Assembly: GCF_001945365.1 (NCBI RefSeq)
Contig: NZ_MSTQ01000014.1
Span: 97,680 to 161,679, forward strand
From: Pseudomonas reinekei
GTDB taxonomy: Bacteria > Pseudomonadota > Gammaproteobacteria > Pseudomonadales > Pseudomonadaceae
Direction: 5' to 3'
Length of the DNA stretch: 64,000 bases
The translations under genes and the position numbers were made by a program. The notes beneath the pieces are model-generated. The model ran no database searches. It saw only the letters and a list, made by a program, of their open reading frames with translations, and had not been told where the DNA came from. Positions within the stretch are counted from its first letter, which is position 1. Each line of letters begins with the position of its first letter. Positions 49,337 to 57,974 of this stretch are shown here, piece after piece.

Positions 49337-50158
49337 TCAGACCATTGCCAGCCGCTGCTTGCGTTTGGGCGCGTGAAACGCTTGGTCCAGCGCCTCCAGA
49401 TCCCCTGCCTCAAGTTGCAACTGCGCGGCTTGCGCATTGAGTCGAACGTGTTCGGGGCGGACCGCCTTGGGGATAGCGATCACGCCATCCTGGCGCAGCA
49501 GCCACGCCAGCGACACTTGTGCAGGCGTCACGCCATGGCGGGCGGCCACTTGTTTGAGCGTGGCATTGGCGAGCATTTTTCCGCCCTGGCCGATCGGGCA
49601 GTAGGCCATCACCGGCATTATGTGCCGTTGGCACCAGGGTAGTAGATCAAATTCTATGCCGCGTTGCTCCAGGTTGTAGAGCACCTGATTGGTGGCGCAG
49701 GCCGGGGCGTTGAGTTCCAGCAGGTCATCGACGTCGAAATTGGAAACGCCCCAACGGCCGATCTTGCCCGATTCGCGCAGGCGTTCGAAGGCTTCGACAG
49801 TTTCTTCCAGGGGGAATTGGCCGCGCCAGTGCAGCAGATACAGATCGATATGATCGGTCTTGAGCCTGTGCAGGCTGCGCTCGCACGCTTCGGGGATGCC
49901 TTTATGGCTGGCGTTGTGCGGGTAGACCTTGCTGACCAGGAAAACCTTGTCGCGCTGGCCGGCGATGGCTTCGCCCACCACGCGTTCGGCGCCACCTTCG
50001 GCGTACATTTCGGCGGTGTCGATGAGGGTCATACCCAGGTCGATGCCTTGGCGCAGGGCGGCGACCTCTTCTTTGTGGCGGGTGGAGGCTTCGCCCATCT
50101 GCCAGGTGCCTTGGCCGATAATGGGTACGTGGGTGTTGGCCAATTGTAGCGTGCGCAT
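49337..50158 (-). CDS. Aldo/keto reductase
   Basis: A 273-residue NADPH-dependent reductase of the AKR superfamily. The catalytic tetrad is Asp47, Tyr52, Lys77 and His110 (DTAEMY, VSKVYP, LHWRG). A cofactor-binding C-terminal part includes IAIPKAVRPEHV. It is close to the YeaE/DkgA-like bacterial group. AAGGAAA precedes the ATG. It lies 27 bases upstream of the DUF1810 gene in the same direction, so the pair may be one unit. Natural substrate unknown, probably aldehydes. Confidence 0.9.
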   Translation of the reverse strand: MRTLQLANTHVPIIGQGTWQMGEASTRHKEEVAALRQGIDLGMTLIDTAEMYAEGGAERVVGEAIAGQRDKVFLVSKVYPHNASHKGIPEACERSLHRLKTDHIDLYLLHWRGQFPLEETVEAFERLRESGKIGRWGVSNFDVDDLLELNAPACATNQVLYNLEQRGIEFDLLPWCQRHIMPVMAYCPIGQGGKMLANATLKQVAARHGVTPAQVSLAWLLRQDGVIAIPKAVRPEHVRLNAQAAQLQLEAGDLEALDQAFHAPKRKQRLAMV

Positions 50159-50403
50159 GTCCGTTTCCTTTTTCGCTGCGTTACTGTGGTGGGCATCAGG
50201 ATCGTCGCAGGGTTCCTTTGGTCGAGTGCCCTATCCTTTGCTTATGTATCTCGTTGCAGTCGACAGCTTCTACAGGGGCGAGCAGCCGGACTGCCGGTTA
50301 TCGATTGCTTACCCCCAACACTGCACTTTTTTGACTTGACCGGCTCTATCCATAGCCGTTGCGGCGAATCCCGCCGCACAGGAATGTGCCAGCCCAATCC
50401 CTT

Positions 50404-51141
50404 ATGGTTCGAGTGTTGCCCTTTAACCTTATCCGCGTTCGCCTGCTCGCTGGTCTGTTGCTGCTTTGCGCCAGCGGCTGCAGCCATCAGCCCGGCAATG
50501 ACCTTTTCACCCAGATTCGCGACGGGAAACCCCAGGAATTCCTGCAAACCAGCGTCGATCGCATGGCCACGCTGACGATGCGTGACAACCTCGACAGCCT
50601 TTACCTGTTGATGAGCAAGTTGTACCTGCGCAACCCCGACGAGTTGAAAAAATCCGGCTTTCTCGACGCCCGCACCGCTGGCAAGCAAGTACGCATGGCC
50701 ATCGAACAGCAGCAGCCGCTTCCCACCCTGGGCGGTAAAAAAGACCTGGCGGCGTTGCGCTTTGCCATGAGCCCGGAGTTTCTAGGTGACCGGGTCGGCG
50801 CGTTCATCTATGCCATTGGCAGCATGCTGGTCACCGCCCACGGCAATCGCCTGGAGTTCTACATGACCGACGCGATCAACCCGACCTTCGTCAGCAACGC
50901 CGCGCGCAATATCGAAATCGCCACCTGGATCTTGAGCCAGCGCCAGAACAAGGATGGCCAGCCCATGCTGTTCTCCAACGAAATCTCGGAGGAGGGCAGT
51001 AACCTGAGTTTTGCCGTGGAGTTCGGCAAGATCGTCGCGCGCCTGGATCTGCTGACCCAGATGCTAGACGAGCGCTACCGGCGCATCGGTCTGAATTATG
51101 CGCAGAGCCTGTTGTTTCTGAATTTCCTGCCCGTCCAGTGA
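50404..51141 (+). CDS. Hypothetical protein, possible lipoprotein
   Basis: A 245-residue protein. The N-terminus has a hydrophobic stretch ending ASGC, which could be a lipobox although it has Ala rather than Leu at -3. The rest is soluble and mostly helical (MAIEQQQPLPTLGGKKDLAALRFAM and NAARNIEIATWILSQRQN in pieces) with no domain I can name. I take the ATG at 50404 (MVRVLP); the ribosome-binding site is weak. The 245-base gap before it holds no gene I can support. Found in many pseudomonads to my recollection, but function unknown. Confidence 0.6.
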   Translation: MVRVLPFNLIRVRLLAGLLLLCASGCSHQPGNDLFTQIRDGKPQEFLQTSVDRMATLTMRDNLDSLYLLMSKLYLRNPDELKKSGFLDARTAGKQVRMAIEQQQPLPTLGGKKDLAALRFAMSPEFLGDRVGAFIYAIGSMLVTAHGNRLEFYMTDAINPTFVSNAARNIEIATWILSQRQNKDGQPMLFSNEISEEGSNLSFAVEFGKIVARLDLLTQMLDERYRRIGLNYAQSLLFLNFLPVQ

Positions 51142-51182
51142 GTACACCACGCCATTGCATATGGCATAAAGATAGATCGCAT

Positions 51183-51209
51183 CGATATAACTGGTTATAA
51201 GAAATATCG
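51183..51209 (+). promoter_or_regulatory. AT-rich inverted repeat, possible CysB-type site
   Basis: CGATAT (51183-51188) and ATATCG (51204-51209) flank AACTGGTTATAAGAA. The TTATAAGAAATAT pattern resembles sequences upstream of sulfur-assimilation genes in Pseudomonas. It sits about 46 bases before a TauE/SafE permease gene, which would suit sulfur-responsive control. Inference only. Confidence 0.35.
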
Positions 51210-51254
51210 CTATGCTGCGGGCCAGATTTCCCCGCGGTCTATGTGGACGTATCA

Positions 51255-52040
51255 ATGGATTTAGTGAACATCGGGTTGGTCGTGGCCGGGCTGGTCGTCG
51301 GCTTCATCGTCGGCATGACTGGCGTGGGGGGCGGGTCGTTGATGACGCCGATCCTGCTATGGTTCGGAATCAACCCGGCAACCGCCGTCGGCACTGACCT
51401 GCTGTACGCGGCCATCACCAAATCCAGTGGCGTGATTGTTCATAAAAAGAACAACAACATCGACTGGAAGATCACCGGTTGGCTGACCCTCGGCAGCGTG
51501 CCGGCCGTCATCTTGACGTTGTGGTTCCTCAGCACGTTGCATTCCAGCCCTGACGCGATGAACGCGATCATCAAGCAAGCCCTGGGCTTTGTGCTGTTCG
51601 CCACGGCGCTGGCGATTCTGTTCAAGAAACGCCTGCTCGATTTCGCCCACAAGCGCGCCGGTGGCAGCTACAACCCAAGCGGGCCGCGTCTTAATGTCCT
51701 GACCGTGATCACCGGCCTCGTCCTCGGCGCCATGGTCGCGCTGACGTCCATCGGCGCCGGCGCGTTGGGCACCGTGGCGTTGTTCATCCTTTATCCTCTG
51801 CTGCCGACCCGCCGCCTGGTGGGCACGGAAATCGCGCATGCCGTACCGCTGACGCTGGTCGCCGGCCTTGGCCATGCGAGCATGGGCAACATGGATTGGC
51901 ACGTGCTCGGTTATTTGCTGGTCGGTTCGTTGCCGGGGATTTACCTGGGTAGCCACTTGACCGGACGTATCTCCGACGAATTGCTGCGCCCATGCCTGGC
52001 GACGATGCTAATGCTGATCGGTTACAAGCTGGCGTTCTGA
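51255..52040 (+). CDS. TauE/SafE-family sulfite/organosulfonate exporter-like permease
   Basis: A 261-residue inner-membrane protein with about eight hydrophobic segments. The GMTGVGGGSLMTPILL signature near residue 20 and the matching GAMVALTSIGAGALGTV in the second half form the internal repeat of the TauE/SafE (DUF81) family. The ATG at 51255 is preferred over an in-frame GTG at 51243. Known relatives export sulfite, sulfoacetate or taurine-derived compounds, but many members are uncharacterised. The AT-rich inverted repeat upstream suggests sulfur-linked control. Confidence 0.85.
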   Translation: MDLVNIGLVVAGLVVGFIVGMTGVGGGSLMTPILLWFGINPATAVGTDLLYAAITKSSGVIVHKKNNNIDWKITGWLTLGSVPAVILTLWFLSTLHSSPDAMNAIIKQALGFVLFATALAILFKKRLLDFAHKRAGGSYNPSGPRLNVLTVITGLVLGAMVALTSIGAGALGTVALFILYPLLPTRRLVGTEIAHAVPLTLVAGLGHASMGNMDWHVLGYLLVGSLPGIYLGSHLTGRISDELLRPCLATMLMLIGYKLAF

Positions 52041-52210
52041 TACAACCCGACACGCCAGATTTTGTAACGGTTTCCTGGGGGCCCTGCCTGTTGCGCAATG
52101 TCCGCCCTGACCTAAGCTTTGGACAAGGCAAAGCGTATTTGCCATGCGTCACCCGGAACGAACGCCGCGATGCGCAATCATTAGAGCGTGGATATCAAAA
52201 GGAGATGCGC

Positions 52211-52771
52211 ATGCTCATCAGGTCTCTGACCCTGGCTACCTTGCTGGCTGTCGCCAGCCCCCTGTTCGCCGCTGATGGCGATTCACCGCTGGATATTGAT
52301 AAGGGCAGAGCCCGGCCATTGATCGTGATCACGCGCAGTACCGTTGATCCCGTCTGGGTAAACCTGAAAAAGTCCCTGGAGGATCCAGCCAACAAGCAGG
52401 GTGTCGCCGACCGCAACATCAGGGTGTACAGCGTGCTGAACATGTCCGGTCAACTCAACGGCAAGGATCTCGGTCAGCAGGACACCATGGCGTTGATCCG
52501 TGCGCTGAAACTGGGAGCCGGGGCTTTGCCGAAAGTGATTCTGGTGGGCAAGGATGGCGAAAAGAAGCTTGAAAGTTCCGGGGAAGAATCGAAATCGGTG
52601 GATCTTAAGAAAATCTTCGACACCATTGACGCCATGCCAATGGCTGAGAAAGAAGCGGCTGCACTGATACCGACACCGCCCGCGGTGACCGCCGAGCCGG
52701 CGCCGGCCAAGGGGGCTAAAAACGCCAAACCGGCAACGCCAGCCAAGCCCCCTCAAATGCCGGACGACTGA
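52211..52771 (+). CDS. Secreted DUF4174-like protein
   Basis: A 186-residue protein with a signal peptide (cut after PLFA near 20). The core (RPLIVITRSTVDPVWVNLKKSLEDP, then IRVYSVLNMSG, PKVILVGKDGEKKLES) is thioredoxin-like without Cys, as in the DUF4174 family. A low-complexity Ala/Pro/Lys tail ends it. AAAAGGAG ends six bases before the ATG at 52211, which decides that start over the ATG at 52205. Probably periplasmic. Function unknown. Confidence 0.75.
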   Translation: MLIRSLTLATLLAVASPLFAADGDSPLDIDKGRARPLIVITRSTVDPVWVNLKKSLEDPANKQGVADRNIRVYSVLNMSGQLNGKDLGQQDTMALIRALKLGAGALPKVILVGKDGEKKLESSGEESKSVDLKKIFDTIDAMPMAEKEAAALIPTPPAVTAEPAPAKGAKNAKPATPAKPPQMPDD

Positions 52772-52833
52772 TTTAGCGTTGCCACATCTCGAGCACGCTC
52801 ACTCCAGCTACCCGGTTGGAAACCGCAAAAAAG

Positions 52834-52890
52834 ATCGCAGCCTTCGGCCGTTCCACCGATCCGCGGAGATGCCGAAGGCTGCGATTTTTT
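52834..52890. terminator. Bidirectional terminator
   Basis: ATCGCAGCCTTCGGC (52834-52848) and GCCGAAGGCTGCGAT (52871-52885) form a 15-base-pair stem, with six A before (52827-52832) and T-run after (to 52890). It separates the DUF4174 gene from convergent ampC. Confidence 0.88.
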
Positions 52891-52909
52891 GATCCTGATG
52901 CTTACGCCA

Positions 52910-54070
52910 TCAATCGTTCAAAGCGCTCAGCACCTGGTGCGCAATCCTCACCCGATCCGCAATCGGATAATTCTTGTTCGCCAGAATCACGAGACCGATG
53001 TCCTTCGACGGTACGAACGCGACATAAGCCCCAAATCCACCGGTCGAACCGGTCTTGTTGATCAGCAAGTCTTGCGCTGGCGCTTGTGGCGGATTCAGCC
53101 ACTGGACTTTGTGCGCTTCCATTGCCATCGGCGTCGAGTTGCCCGCCAGCAATTGATCAAGGGTAACCGGATAGCGATACAACTCCCAACCCAAGCCCTG
53201 GGTCATGTTGTCGACCGTGTAGTAACCGGTGTGAGTCAACGCGATGGCCTGCTGCAGCGGTTTTTCCAGGCTCGAGGGTTTCAGATTCACTTCAACGTAC
53301 GCCAGCAAATCCGCGGCACTGGTCTTAACGCCGTATGCCTCGGAATCCAGGGCCCCCGGCCCGACTCGCACCGGTTTGCCGTCCTTGTTGTAGCCTTGGG
53401 CATACAGACCCATCTGGTCCTGCGGCACTTTCAGGAAGGTGTGTTTCAGGCCGAGCTTCGGCAACAGGGTGTTTGCCATCACCTCATCAAACGGCTGACC
53501 CAGGCTTTGCGCGGCGAGGTAGCCGAACAAGCCGATGCTGGGGTTCGAATACAGTCGGTGGCTGCCGGGGGCGTAGTCCGGTTTCCATTGTTGGTAGTAG
53601 CCGAGCATTTTGTCGGGCGAATCGAATTCAGCTGGGAATTGCAGGGGTAAGCCGCCGGCGCTGTAAGTGCCCAGTTGCAACACGCTGATGTTGTCGAAGG
53701 CGCTGCCGCTCAGGGCAGGCAGGATCTGACTGACCTTGTCGCTCAGGGACAATTTGCCATTGGCTACGGCATAGGCGGCGAGGGTGGCGGTGTAGGTCTT
53801 GCTGACCGAGCCGATCTCGAACAGGGTGTTTTCGCTGACCGGTGTGGCGGTTTCTTTCGATGCCACGCCGTAATTGAAGAAGTGCTGCTTGCCGTTGACG
53901 GTGACAGCGACGGCCATTCCGGTAATGTCCTGGCTCTTCATCACCGGGCGCACCGCCTCGCTGACCCGCTTCTCGAGAGCCGGTTGTGCCAGGCTTTGGC
54001 CTGATACAAAAAGGCCGGCGCCCGTGATCAAAGTTGCCAGCACGGCGTGGTTGAGGGTGCGCGTCATCAT
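52910..54070 (-). CDS. ampC: Class C beta-lactamase
   Basis: A 386-residue periplasmic serine beta-lactamase. The signal peptide ends near SLAQ (29). Catalytic SVSK is at 88-91 (Ser88, Lys91), the YSN motif at 174-176, and KTG at 339-341, the full class C set. The length is typical of AmpC. The start lies in ATGATG; I use 54070, with a GGAAT element before it. No ampR lies next to it: the next upstream gene on this strand is gudD. So inducible control by an adjacent AmpR is not supported here. It may confer low-level cephalosporin hydrolysis (family knowledge). Confidence 0.93.
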   Translation of the reverse strand: MMTRTLNHAVLATLITGAGLFVSGQSLAQPALEKRVSEAVRPVMKSQDITGMAVAVTVNGKQHFFNYGVASKETATPVSENTLFEIGSVSKTYTATLAAYAVANGKLSLSDKVSQILPALSGSAFDNISVLQLGTYSAGGLPLQFPAEFDSPDKMLGYYQQWKPDYAPGSHRLYSNPSIGLFGYLAAQSLGQPFDEVMANTLLPKLGLKHTFLKVPQDQMGLYAQGYNKDGKPVRVGPGALDSEAYGVKTSAADLLAYVEVNLKPSSLEKPLQQAIALTHTGYYTVDNMTQGLGWELYRYPVTLDQLLAGNSTPMAMEAHKVQWLNPPQAPAQDLLINKTGSTGGFGAYVAFVPSKDIGLVILANKNYPIADRVRIAHQVLSALND

Positions 54071-54091
54071 GTCGATTCCATCAAAAAACAA

Positions 54092-54178
54092 TGGGAGCGA
54101 GCCTGCCCGCGATGCGGTTGCCGAGTCAACCTTTTGCGCTGACGGACAGGGTGTATTCGCGCGCAGGTTCGCTCCCAC
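54092..54178. repeat. REP-like inverted repeat pair
   Basis: TGGGAGCGAGCCTGCCCGCG (54092 on) is nearly the reverse complement of the arm TCGCGCGCAGGTTCGCTCCCA ending at 54178. It lies between ampC and gudD. Confidence 0.75.
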
Positions 54179-54206
54179 AGTGATGCTTTGTGATGTTCTC
54201 GCTGGC

Positions 54207-55550
54207 TTAACGTACCAGACACGGCCGCTTGTTATCGAACGTCCAGCCCGGAATCAAAAACTGCATCGCCATGCTGTCGTCTCTCGCCCCCAGGCCCATG
54301 CCTTTGTACAGTTCATGGGCCTTGTTCACCTGATCCATATCCAGCTCGATGCCCAATCCGGGTTTCTGCGGTACCTGCACGCAACCGTCGACGATTTGCA
54401 GCGGCGCCTTGGTCAGACGTTGACCGTCCTGCCAGATCCAATGGGTGTCGATGGCGGTGATTTCACCCGGTGCCGCAGCTGCGACGTGGGTGAACATCGC
54501 CAGGGAAATGTCGAAGTGGTTGTTGGAGTGCGAGCCCCAGGTCAGCCCCCATTCGTGGCACATCTGCGCCACGCGTACCGAACCCTGCAGGGTCCAGAAG
54601 TGCGGGTCGGCCAGGGGGATGTCGACCGATTGCAGCTGGATCGCGTGGCCCATTTCACGCCAGTCGGTGGCGATCATGTTGGTCGCGGTTTTCAGGCCCG
54701 TGGCACGACGGAATTCGGCCATCACCTCACGACCCGAATAGCCGTTCTCCGCGCCACACGGGTCTTCGGCGTAAGCCAGAACGTTGTGCTGATCGCGGCA
54801 CAAACGGATCGCTTCCTTCAGCGACCAGGCGCCATTCGGGTCGAGGGTGATGCGGGCATCGGGAAAGCGCTCGGCGAGGGCTGTGACCGCTTCGATTTCG
54901 GCATCGCCGCTGAGCACACCGCCCTTGAGCTTGAAGTCCTTGAAACCGTATTTTCCATGGGCGGCGACCGCCAGTTGCACCACCGCATCGGCGGTCATGG
55001 CTTTCTCATGGCGTATGCGGAACCAGTCGTTGTCGGCCTCCGGTTCGCTGCGGTAGGCGAGGTCGGTTTCGTTGCGATCACCGACGTAAAACAGGTAACC
55101 GAGCATCTTCACTTCATCGCGCTGCTGACCTTCACCGAGCAGGGCGGCCACGGGCACATCAAGGTGTTGGCCGAGCAAATCGAGCAGTGCCGCTTCGAGA
55201 CCGGTGACTGCGTGAATGGTGATGCGCAGGTCGAAGGTCTGCAAACCGCGGCCCCCGGCATCGCGGTCGGCGAACGTCTGGCGCACCTGGTTGAGGAGCT
55301 TCTGATAAGTGCCGATCGGGCTGCCGATCACCAGGTTGCGGGCGTCTTCGAGGGTCTGGCGAATGCGCTCGCCACCGGGCACTTCGCCGACGCCGGTGTG
55401 ACCGGCGTTGTCCTTGAGGATCACGATGTTGCGGGTGAAAAACGGGCCGTGGGCGCCGCTCAGGTTGAGCAGCATGCCGTCGTGGCCGGCCACGGGAACG
55501 ATCTGCATGCTGGTGATGATCGGGGCTTTGGCGATGTCTTGTTCGATCAT
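54207..55550 (-). CDS. gudD: Glucarate dehydratase
   Basis: A 447-residue enolase-superfamily enzyme that dehydrates D-glucarate (and L-idarate) to 5-keto-4-deoxyglucarate. Catalytic and metal residues match E. coli GudD with a +2 shift: Lys207 and Lys209 (KLK), Asp237, Glu262, Asn291, Asp315 and His341. AAAGGA precedes the ATG by seven bases. It lies 12 bases downstream of the gudP-like transporter gene on the same strand, so they form one operon. A divergent FadR-type regulator likely controls it. Confidence 0.94.
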   Translation of the reverse strand: MIEQDIAKAPIITSMQIVPVAGHDGMLLNLSGAHGPFFTRNIVILKDNAGHTGVGEVPGGERIRQTLEDARNLVIGSPIGTYQKLLNQVRQTFADRDAGGRGLQTFDLRITIHAVTGLEAALLDLLGQHLDVPVAALLGEGQQRDEVKMLGYLFYVGDRNETDLAYRSEPEADNDWFRIRHEKAMTADAVVQLAVAAHGKYGFKDFKLKGGVLSGDAEIEAVTALAERFPDARITLDPNGAWSLKEAIRLCRDQHNVLAYAEDPCGAENGYSGREVMAEFRRATGLKTATNMIATDWREMGHAIQLQSVDIPLADPHFWTLQGSVRVAQMCHEWGLTWGSHSNNHFDISLAMFTHVAAAAPGEITAIDTHWIWQDGQRLTKAPLQIVDGCVQVPQKPGLGIELDMDQVNKAHELYKGMGLGARDDSMAMQFLIPGWTFDNKRPCLVR

Positions 55551-55562
55551 TTTCTTGTCCTT

Positions 55563-56909
55563 TCAGGCGTGACGTGGCGCGGTATCGGCCGATGCAATGG
55601 CGGGCGCGGATTTAGGTTTGTTGCGAGCGGCGAAGACGATGATTGCAGCGATGATCGAGGTGGCGGCCAGGCCATACAGACCGCCCTGAATCGAACCGGT
55701 ACGCGCTTCGAGCAGGCCGAAGGTGGTCGGCGCGACAAAGCCGCCGAGGTTGCCCACCGAGTTGATCAACGCGATGACGCCCGCCGCAATGCGTGCATCC
55801 AGATAGGCCTGGGGAATCGGCCAGAACAACGACGACGCCGATTTGAACCCAAGCGCAGCAAAGCAGATCGCCACGAACGCGAAGATCGGCCCGCCGGTGG
55901 TGGACATGAACATCCCCGCAGCAGCAATCAGCAGCGCGGCGGCAACCCAGGCTTGCTGGTGCTTCCATTTGGCCGACAGCGAAGCGAAGGCATACATGCC
56001 GATGATCGACAGCAACCATGGTATCGAGTTGAACATGCCGACCTGGAAGTCACTGAGGTCGCCCATCTTCTTGATGATGCTCGGCAGCCAGAAGGTCGCG
56101 GCATAGATGGTCAGCTGGATGAAGAAGTAGATCACGCAGAACAGGATGATCTGCCGGTCCTTGAGCAGTTTGCCCAATGACGGCTTGATCGGCGTCGTGG
56201 CTTCGCGGGCCAGTTGTTCATCGTCGATGGCTTTGACCAGCGCGTCTTGTTCCTCACGGGTCAGCCATTTGGCGTCGTGGGGTTTGGAGTCCAGCCAGAA
56301 CCAGACGAAGGCGCACAAGCCCACCGAGAACATGCCCTCGATGAAGTACATCCATTGCCAGCCGTGCATACCCAGGCCGTTGATTTGCAGGAGTAGCCCG
56401 GACAGCGGGCCGGAGATCAGCGAGGCAATCGCCGAGCCGCTGAGGAAAATCGCTATCGCCTTGCCGCGCTCCACGCCGGGCAACCAGCGGGTGAAGTAGT
56501 AGATCACCCCGGGAAAGAACCCGGCTTCAGCCACACCCAGCAAGAATCGCAGGATATAGAAGTGGGTTTCGTTCTGGATGAACGCCATGCCCGCAGCGAC
56601 GAGGCCCCAGGTCAGCATGATGCGGGTCAGCCAGATTCGTGCGCCGACTTTTTGCAGGAGGATGTTGGAGGGTACTTCGAACAGCGCGTAGCCAATGAAG
56701 AACAGGCCGGCCCCGAGGCCGTAGGCAGCCGCGCCGATGCCCAGATCGTGTTCCATGTGCGCGCGGACGAAGCCGATGTTCACCCGGTCAATGTAATTGA
56801 CGATAAACATGATGACGAACAGTGGCAGGACGTGACGTTTGACTTTGGAAATGGCGGACTTCAGCACGGAATCGGCGTCGTCGTGTATCCCGGAGATGGA
56901 TGTATTCAC
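55563..56909 (-). CDS. gudP: Glucarate transporter, MFS (GudP-like)
   Basis: A 448-residue anion:cation symporter-family permease with about 12 hydrophobic segments. N-terminal signs are FIVNYIDRVNIGFVRAHM and PSNILLQKVGARIWLTRIM. It is first in an operon with gudD, which supports D-glucarate/galactarate as substrate. I prefer GTG at 56909 because GGGAGAA lies six bases before it; an upstream GTG at 56924 would give MGENAVNT. The regulator site for this operon probably lies in the 278-base gap to the divergent GntR gene. Confidence 0.85.
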   Translation of the reverse strand: MNTSISGIHDDADSVLKSAISKVKRHVLPLFVIMFIVNYIDRVNIGFVRAHMEHDLGIGAAAYGLGAGLFFIGYALFEVPSNILLQKVGARIWLTRIMLTWGLVAAGMAFIQNETHFYILRFLLGVAEAGFFPGVIYYFTRWLPGVERGKAIAIFLSGSAIASLISGPLSGLLLQINGLGMHGWQWMYFIEGMFSVGLCAFVWFWLDSKPHDAKWLTREEQDALVKAIDDEQLAREATTPIKPSLGKLLKDRQIILFCVIYFFIQLTIYAATFWLPSIIKKMGDLSDFQVGMFNSIPWLLSIIGMYAFASLSAKWKHQQAWVAAALLIAAAGMFMSTTGGPIFAFVAICFAALGFKSASSLFWPIPQAYLDARIAAGVIALINSVGNLGGFVAPTTFGLLEARTGSIQGGLYGLAATSIIAAIIVFAARNKPKSAPAIASADTAPRHA

Positions 56910-56969
56910 TGCGTTTTCTCCCACTCGTTATTTTTATGCGGGGTGTGGCGGTGTTGCTTTGTTGATAGA

Positions 56970-56980
56970 CATCATACAAC
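56970..56980 (-). promoter_or_regulatory. Degenerate second operator-like site
   Basis: On the minus strand it reads TTGTATGATGT, matching the left half (TTGT plus spacer) of the FadR-type consensus. It lies about 60 bases before the transporter start. Confidence 0.3.
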
Positions 56981-57102
56981 TACATTTTTTTGCCTTGCAA
57001 CTGGTTTTGCCCAACAAAATAGCGATTATTTAGCGGCTTTTCGGTTGCTTTGTGCTCGACATAACGGTCGTGGTTGATGACAAAAGCCTGTTTTGTTGAG
57101 TG

Positions 57103-57113
57103 TTGTCATACAA
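57103..57113 (+). promoter_or_regulatory. FadR-type GntR operator
   Basis: TTGTCATACAA exactly fits the TNGTNNNACNA consensus of FadR-subfamily GntR regulators. It sits 75 bases before the start of such a regulator and in the shared intergenic region with the glucarate operon. Confidence 0.6.
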
Positions 57114-57187
57114 GTTGGTGCATTTTTCTGACGATTCCCGCAAAGCGCAGTGCTACGATTCGTCAGCCAAGTTTTTCGGACGCCCCC

Positions 57188-57898
57188 ATGCAAGACGACC
57201 TCGACGCACCTGCCCGCAAACGCAGCCACAACCTGGCCCACGACCTGGTGGCCAAGTTGACCCAGAGCATCCTGCTCGGGCAAATGCTGCCCGGCGACAA
57301 GCTGCCGTCGGAGAACGCGATCGTTCAGGAACACGGGGTCAGTCGAACGGTGGTGCGCGAGGCCATCTCGAAATTGCAGGCGTCGGGGCTGGTGGAAACC
57401 CGTCACGGCATCGGCACCTTCGTGTTGGAGCGCGCGCCGGAGCAGGGTTTGCGGCTGAATGTCGATACCGCGTTGGGGGTGCGCAGCATCCTTGAATTGC
57501 GCATGGGGCTGGAAACTCAGGCAGCGGCGCTGGCGGCGACCCGTCGCAGCGATCAGCAACTGGCGCAGATGCGCGAAGCACTCGACGATTATCAAAACCT
57601 GTTGGCCAACAATGACAGTTGCGTCGAGGCCGACCGACGTTTTCATCTACTGATTGCCGAAGCCACCGGCAACGTCTGTTTCAGCGAAATCATGCAGCAC
57701 CTGGGGAGCGCCATGATCCCGCGAACCCGGGTCAATGCGGCGGAGCGAGGGGCGGTGGATTTGAGCAAGCTCGGGCAGTTGGCCAACCTCGAACACGAGG
57801 CGATTCTCAACGCCATCAAGCGCCAGGACCCGGACGCGGCGCGAGCGGCGATGTGGTTGCACCTGACTAACAGCCGGGACCGGTTTTCGTCCGGTTGA
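57188..57898 (+). CDS. FadR-subfamily GntR transcriptional regulator (probable glucarate regulator)
   Basis: A 236-residue regulator. The N-terminal winged helix-turn-helix (about 12-78: LPSENAIVQEHGVSRTVVREAIS, then GLVETRHGIGTFV) is followed by an all-helical FCD ligand-binding domain (about 90-225, with FHLLIAEATGN and the metal/ligand His of LEHEAILNAI). It is divergent from the gudP-gudD operon and has a consensus FadR-type operator 75 bases upstream. So it probably represses that operon and itself until a sugar acid binds. The ATG at 57188 gives the family N-terminus. A hairpin follows its stop. Confidence 0.9.
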   Translation: MQDDLDAPARKRSHNLAHDLVAKLTQSILLGQMLPGDKLPSENAIVQEHGVSRTVVREAISKLQASGLVETRHGIGTFVLERAPEQGLRLNVDTALGVRSILELRMGLETQAAALAATRRSDQQLAQMREALDDYQNLLANNDSCVEADRRFHLLIAEATGNVCFSEIMQHLGSAMIPRTRVNAAERGAVDLSKLGQLANLEHEAILNAIKRQDPDAARAAMWLHLTNSRDRFSSG

Positions 57899-57927
57899 AA
57901 GGCAGTGATACCGAGTCATCGTTCATC

Positions 57928-57941
57928 GCGGGCAAGCCCGC
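57928..57941. terminator. Short GC hairpin after the regulator
   Basis: GCGGGC, AA, GCCCGC within a REP-like core, 30 bases after the regulator stop and 34 before the end of the convergent EamA gene. It has no T-run, so the terminator role is tentative. Confidence 0.4.
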
Positions 57942-57974
57942 AATGGCGTCAGAGGCCTCAACTCAAACGGCTGA

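Noticed and set aside
53874..56180. 768-codon plus-strand frame across gudD
   Set aside because: Antisense of gudD and the transporter; no start signal and His/Arg/Gln-rich shadow composition.
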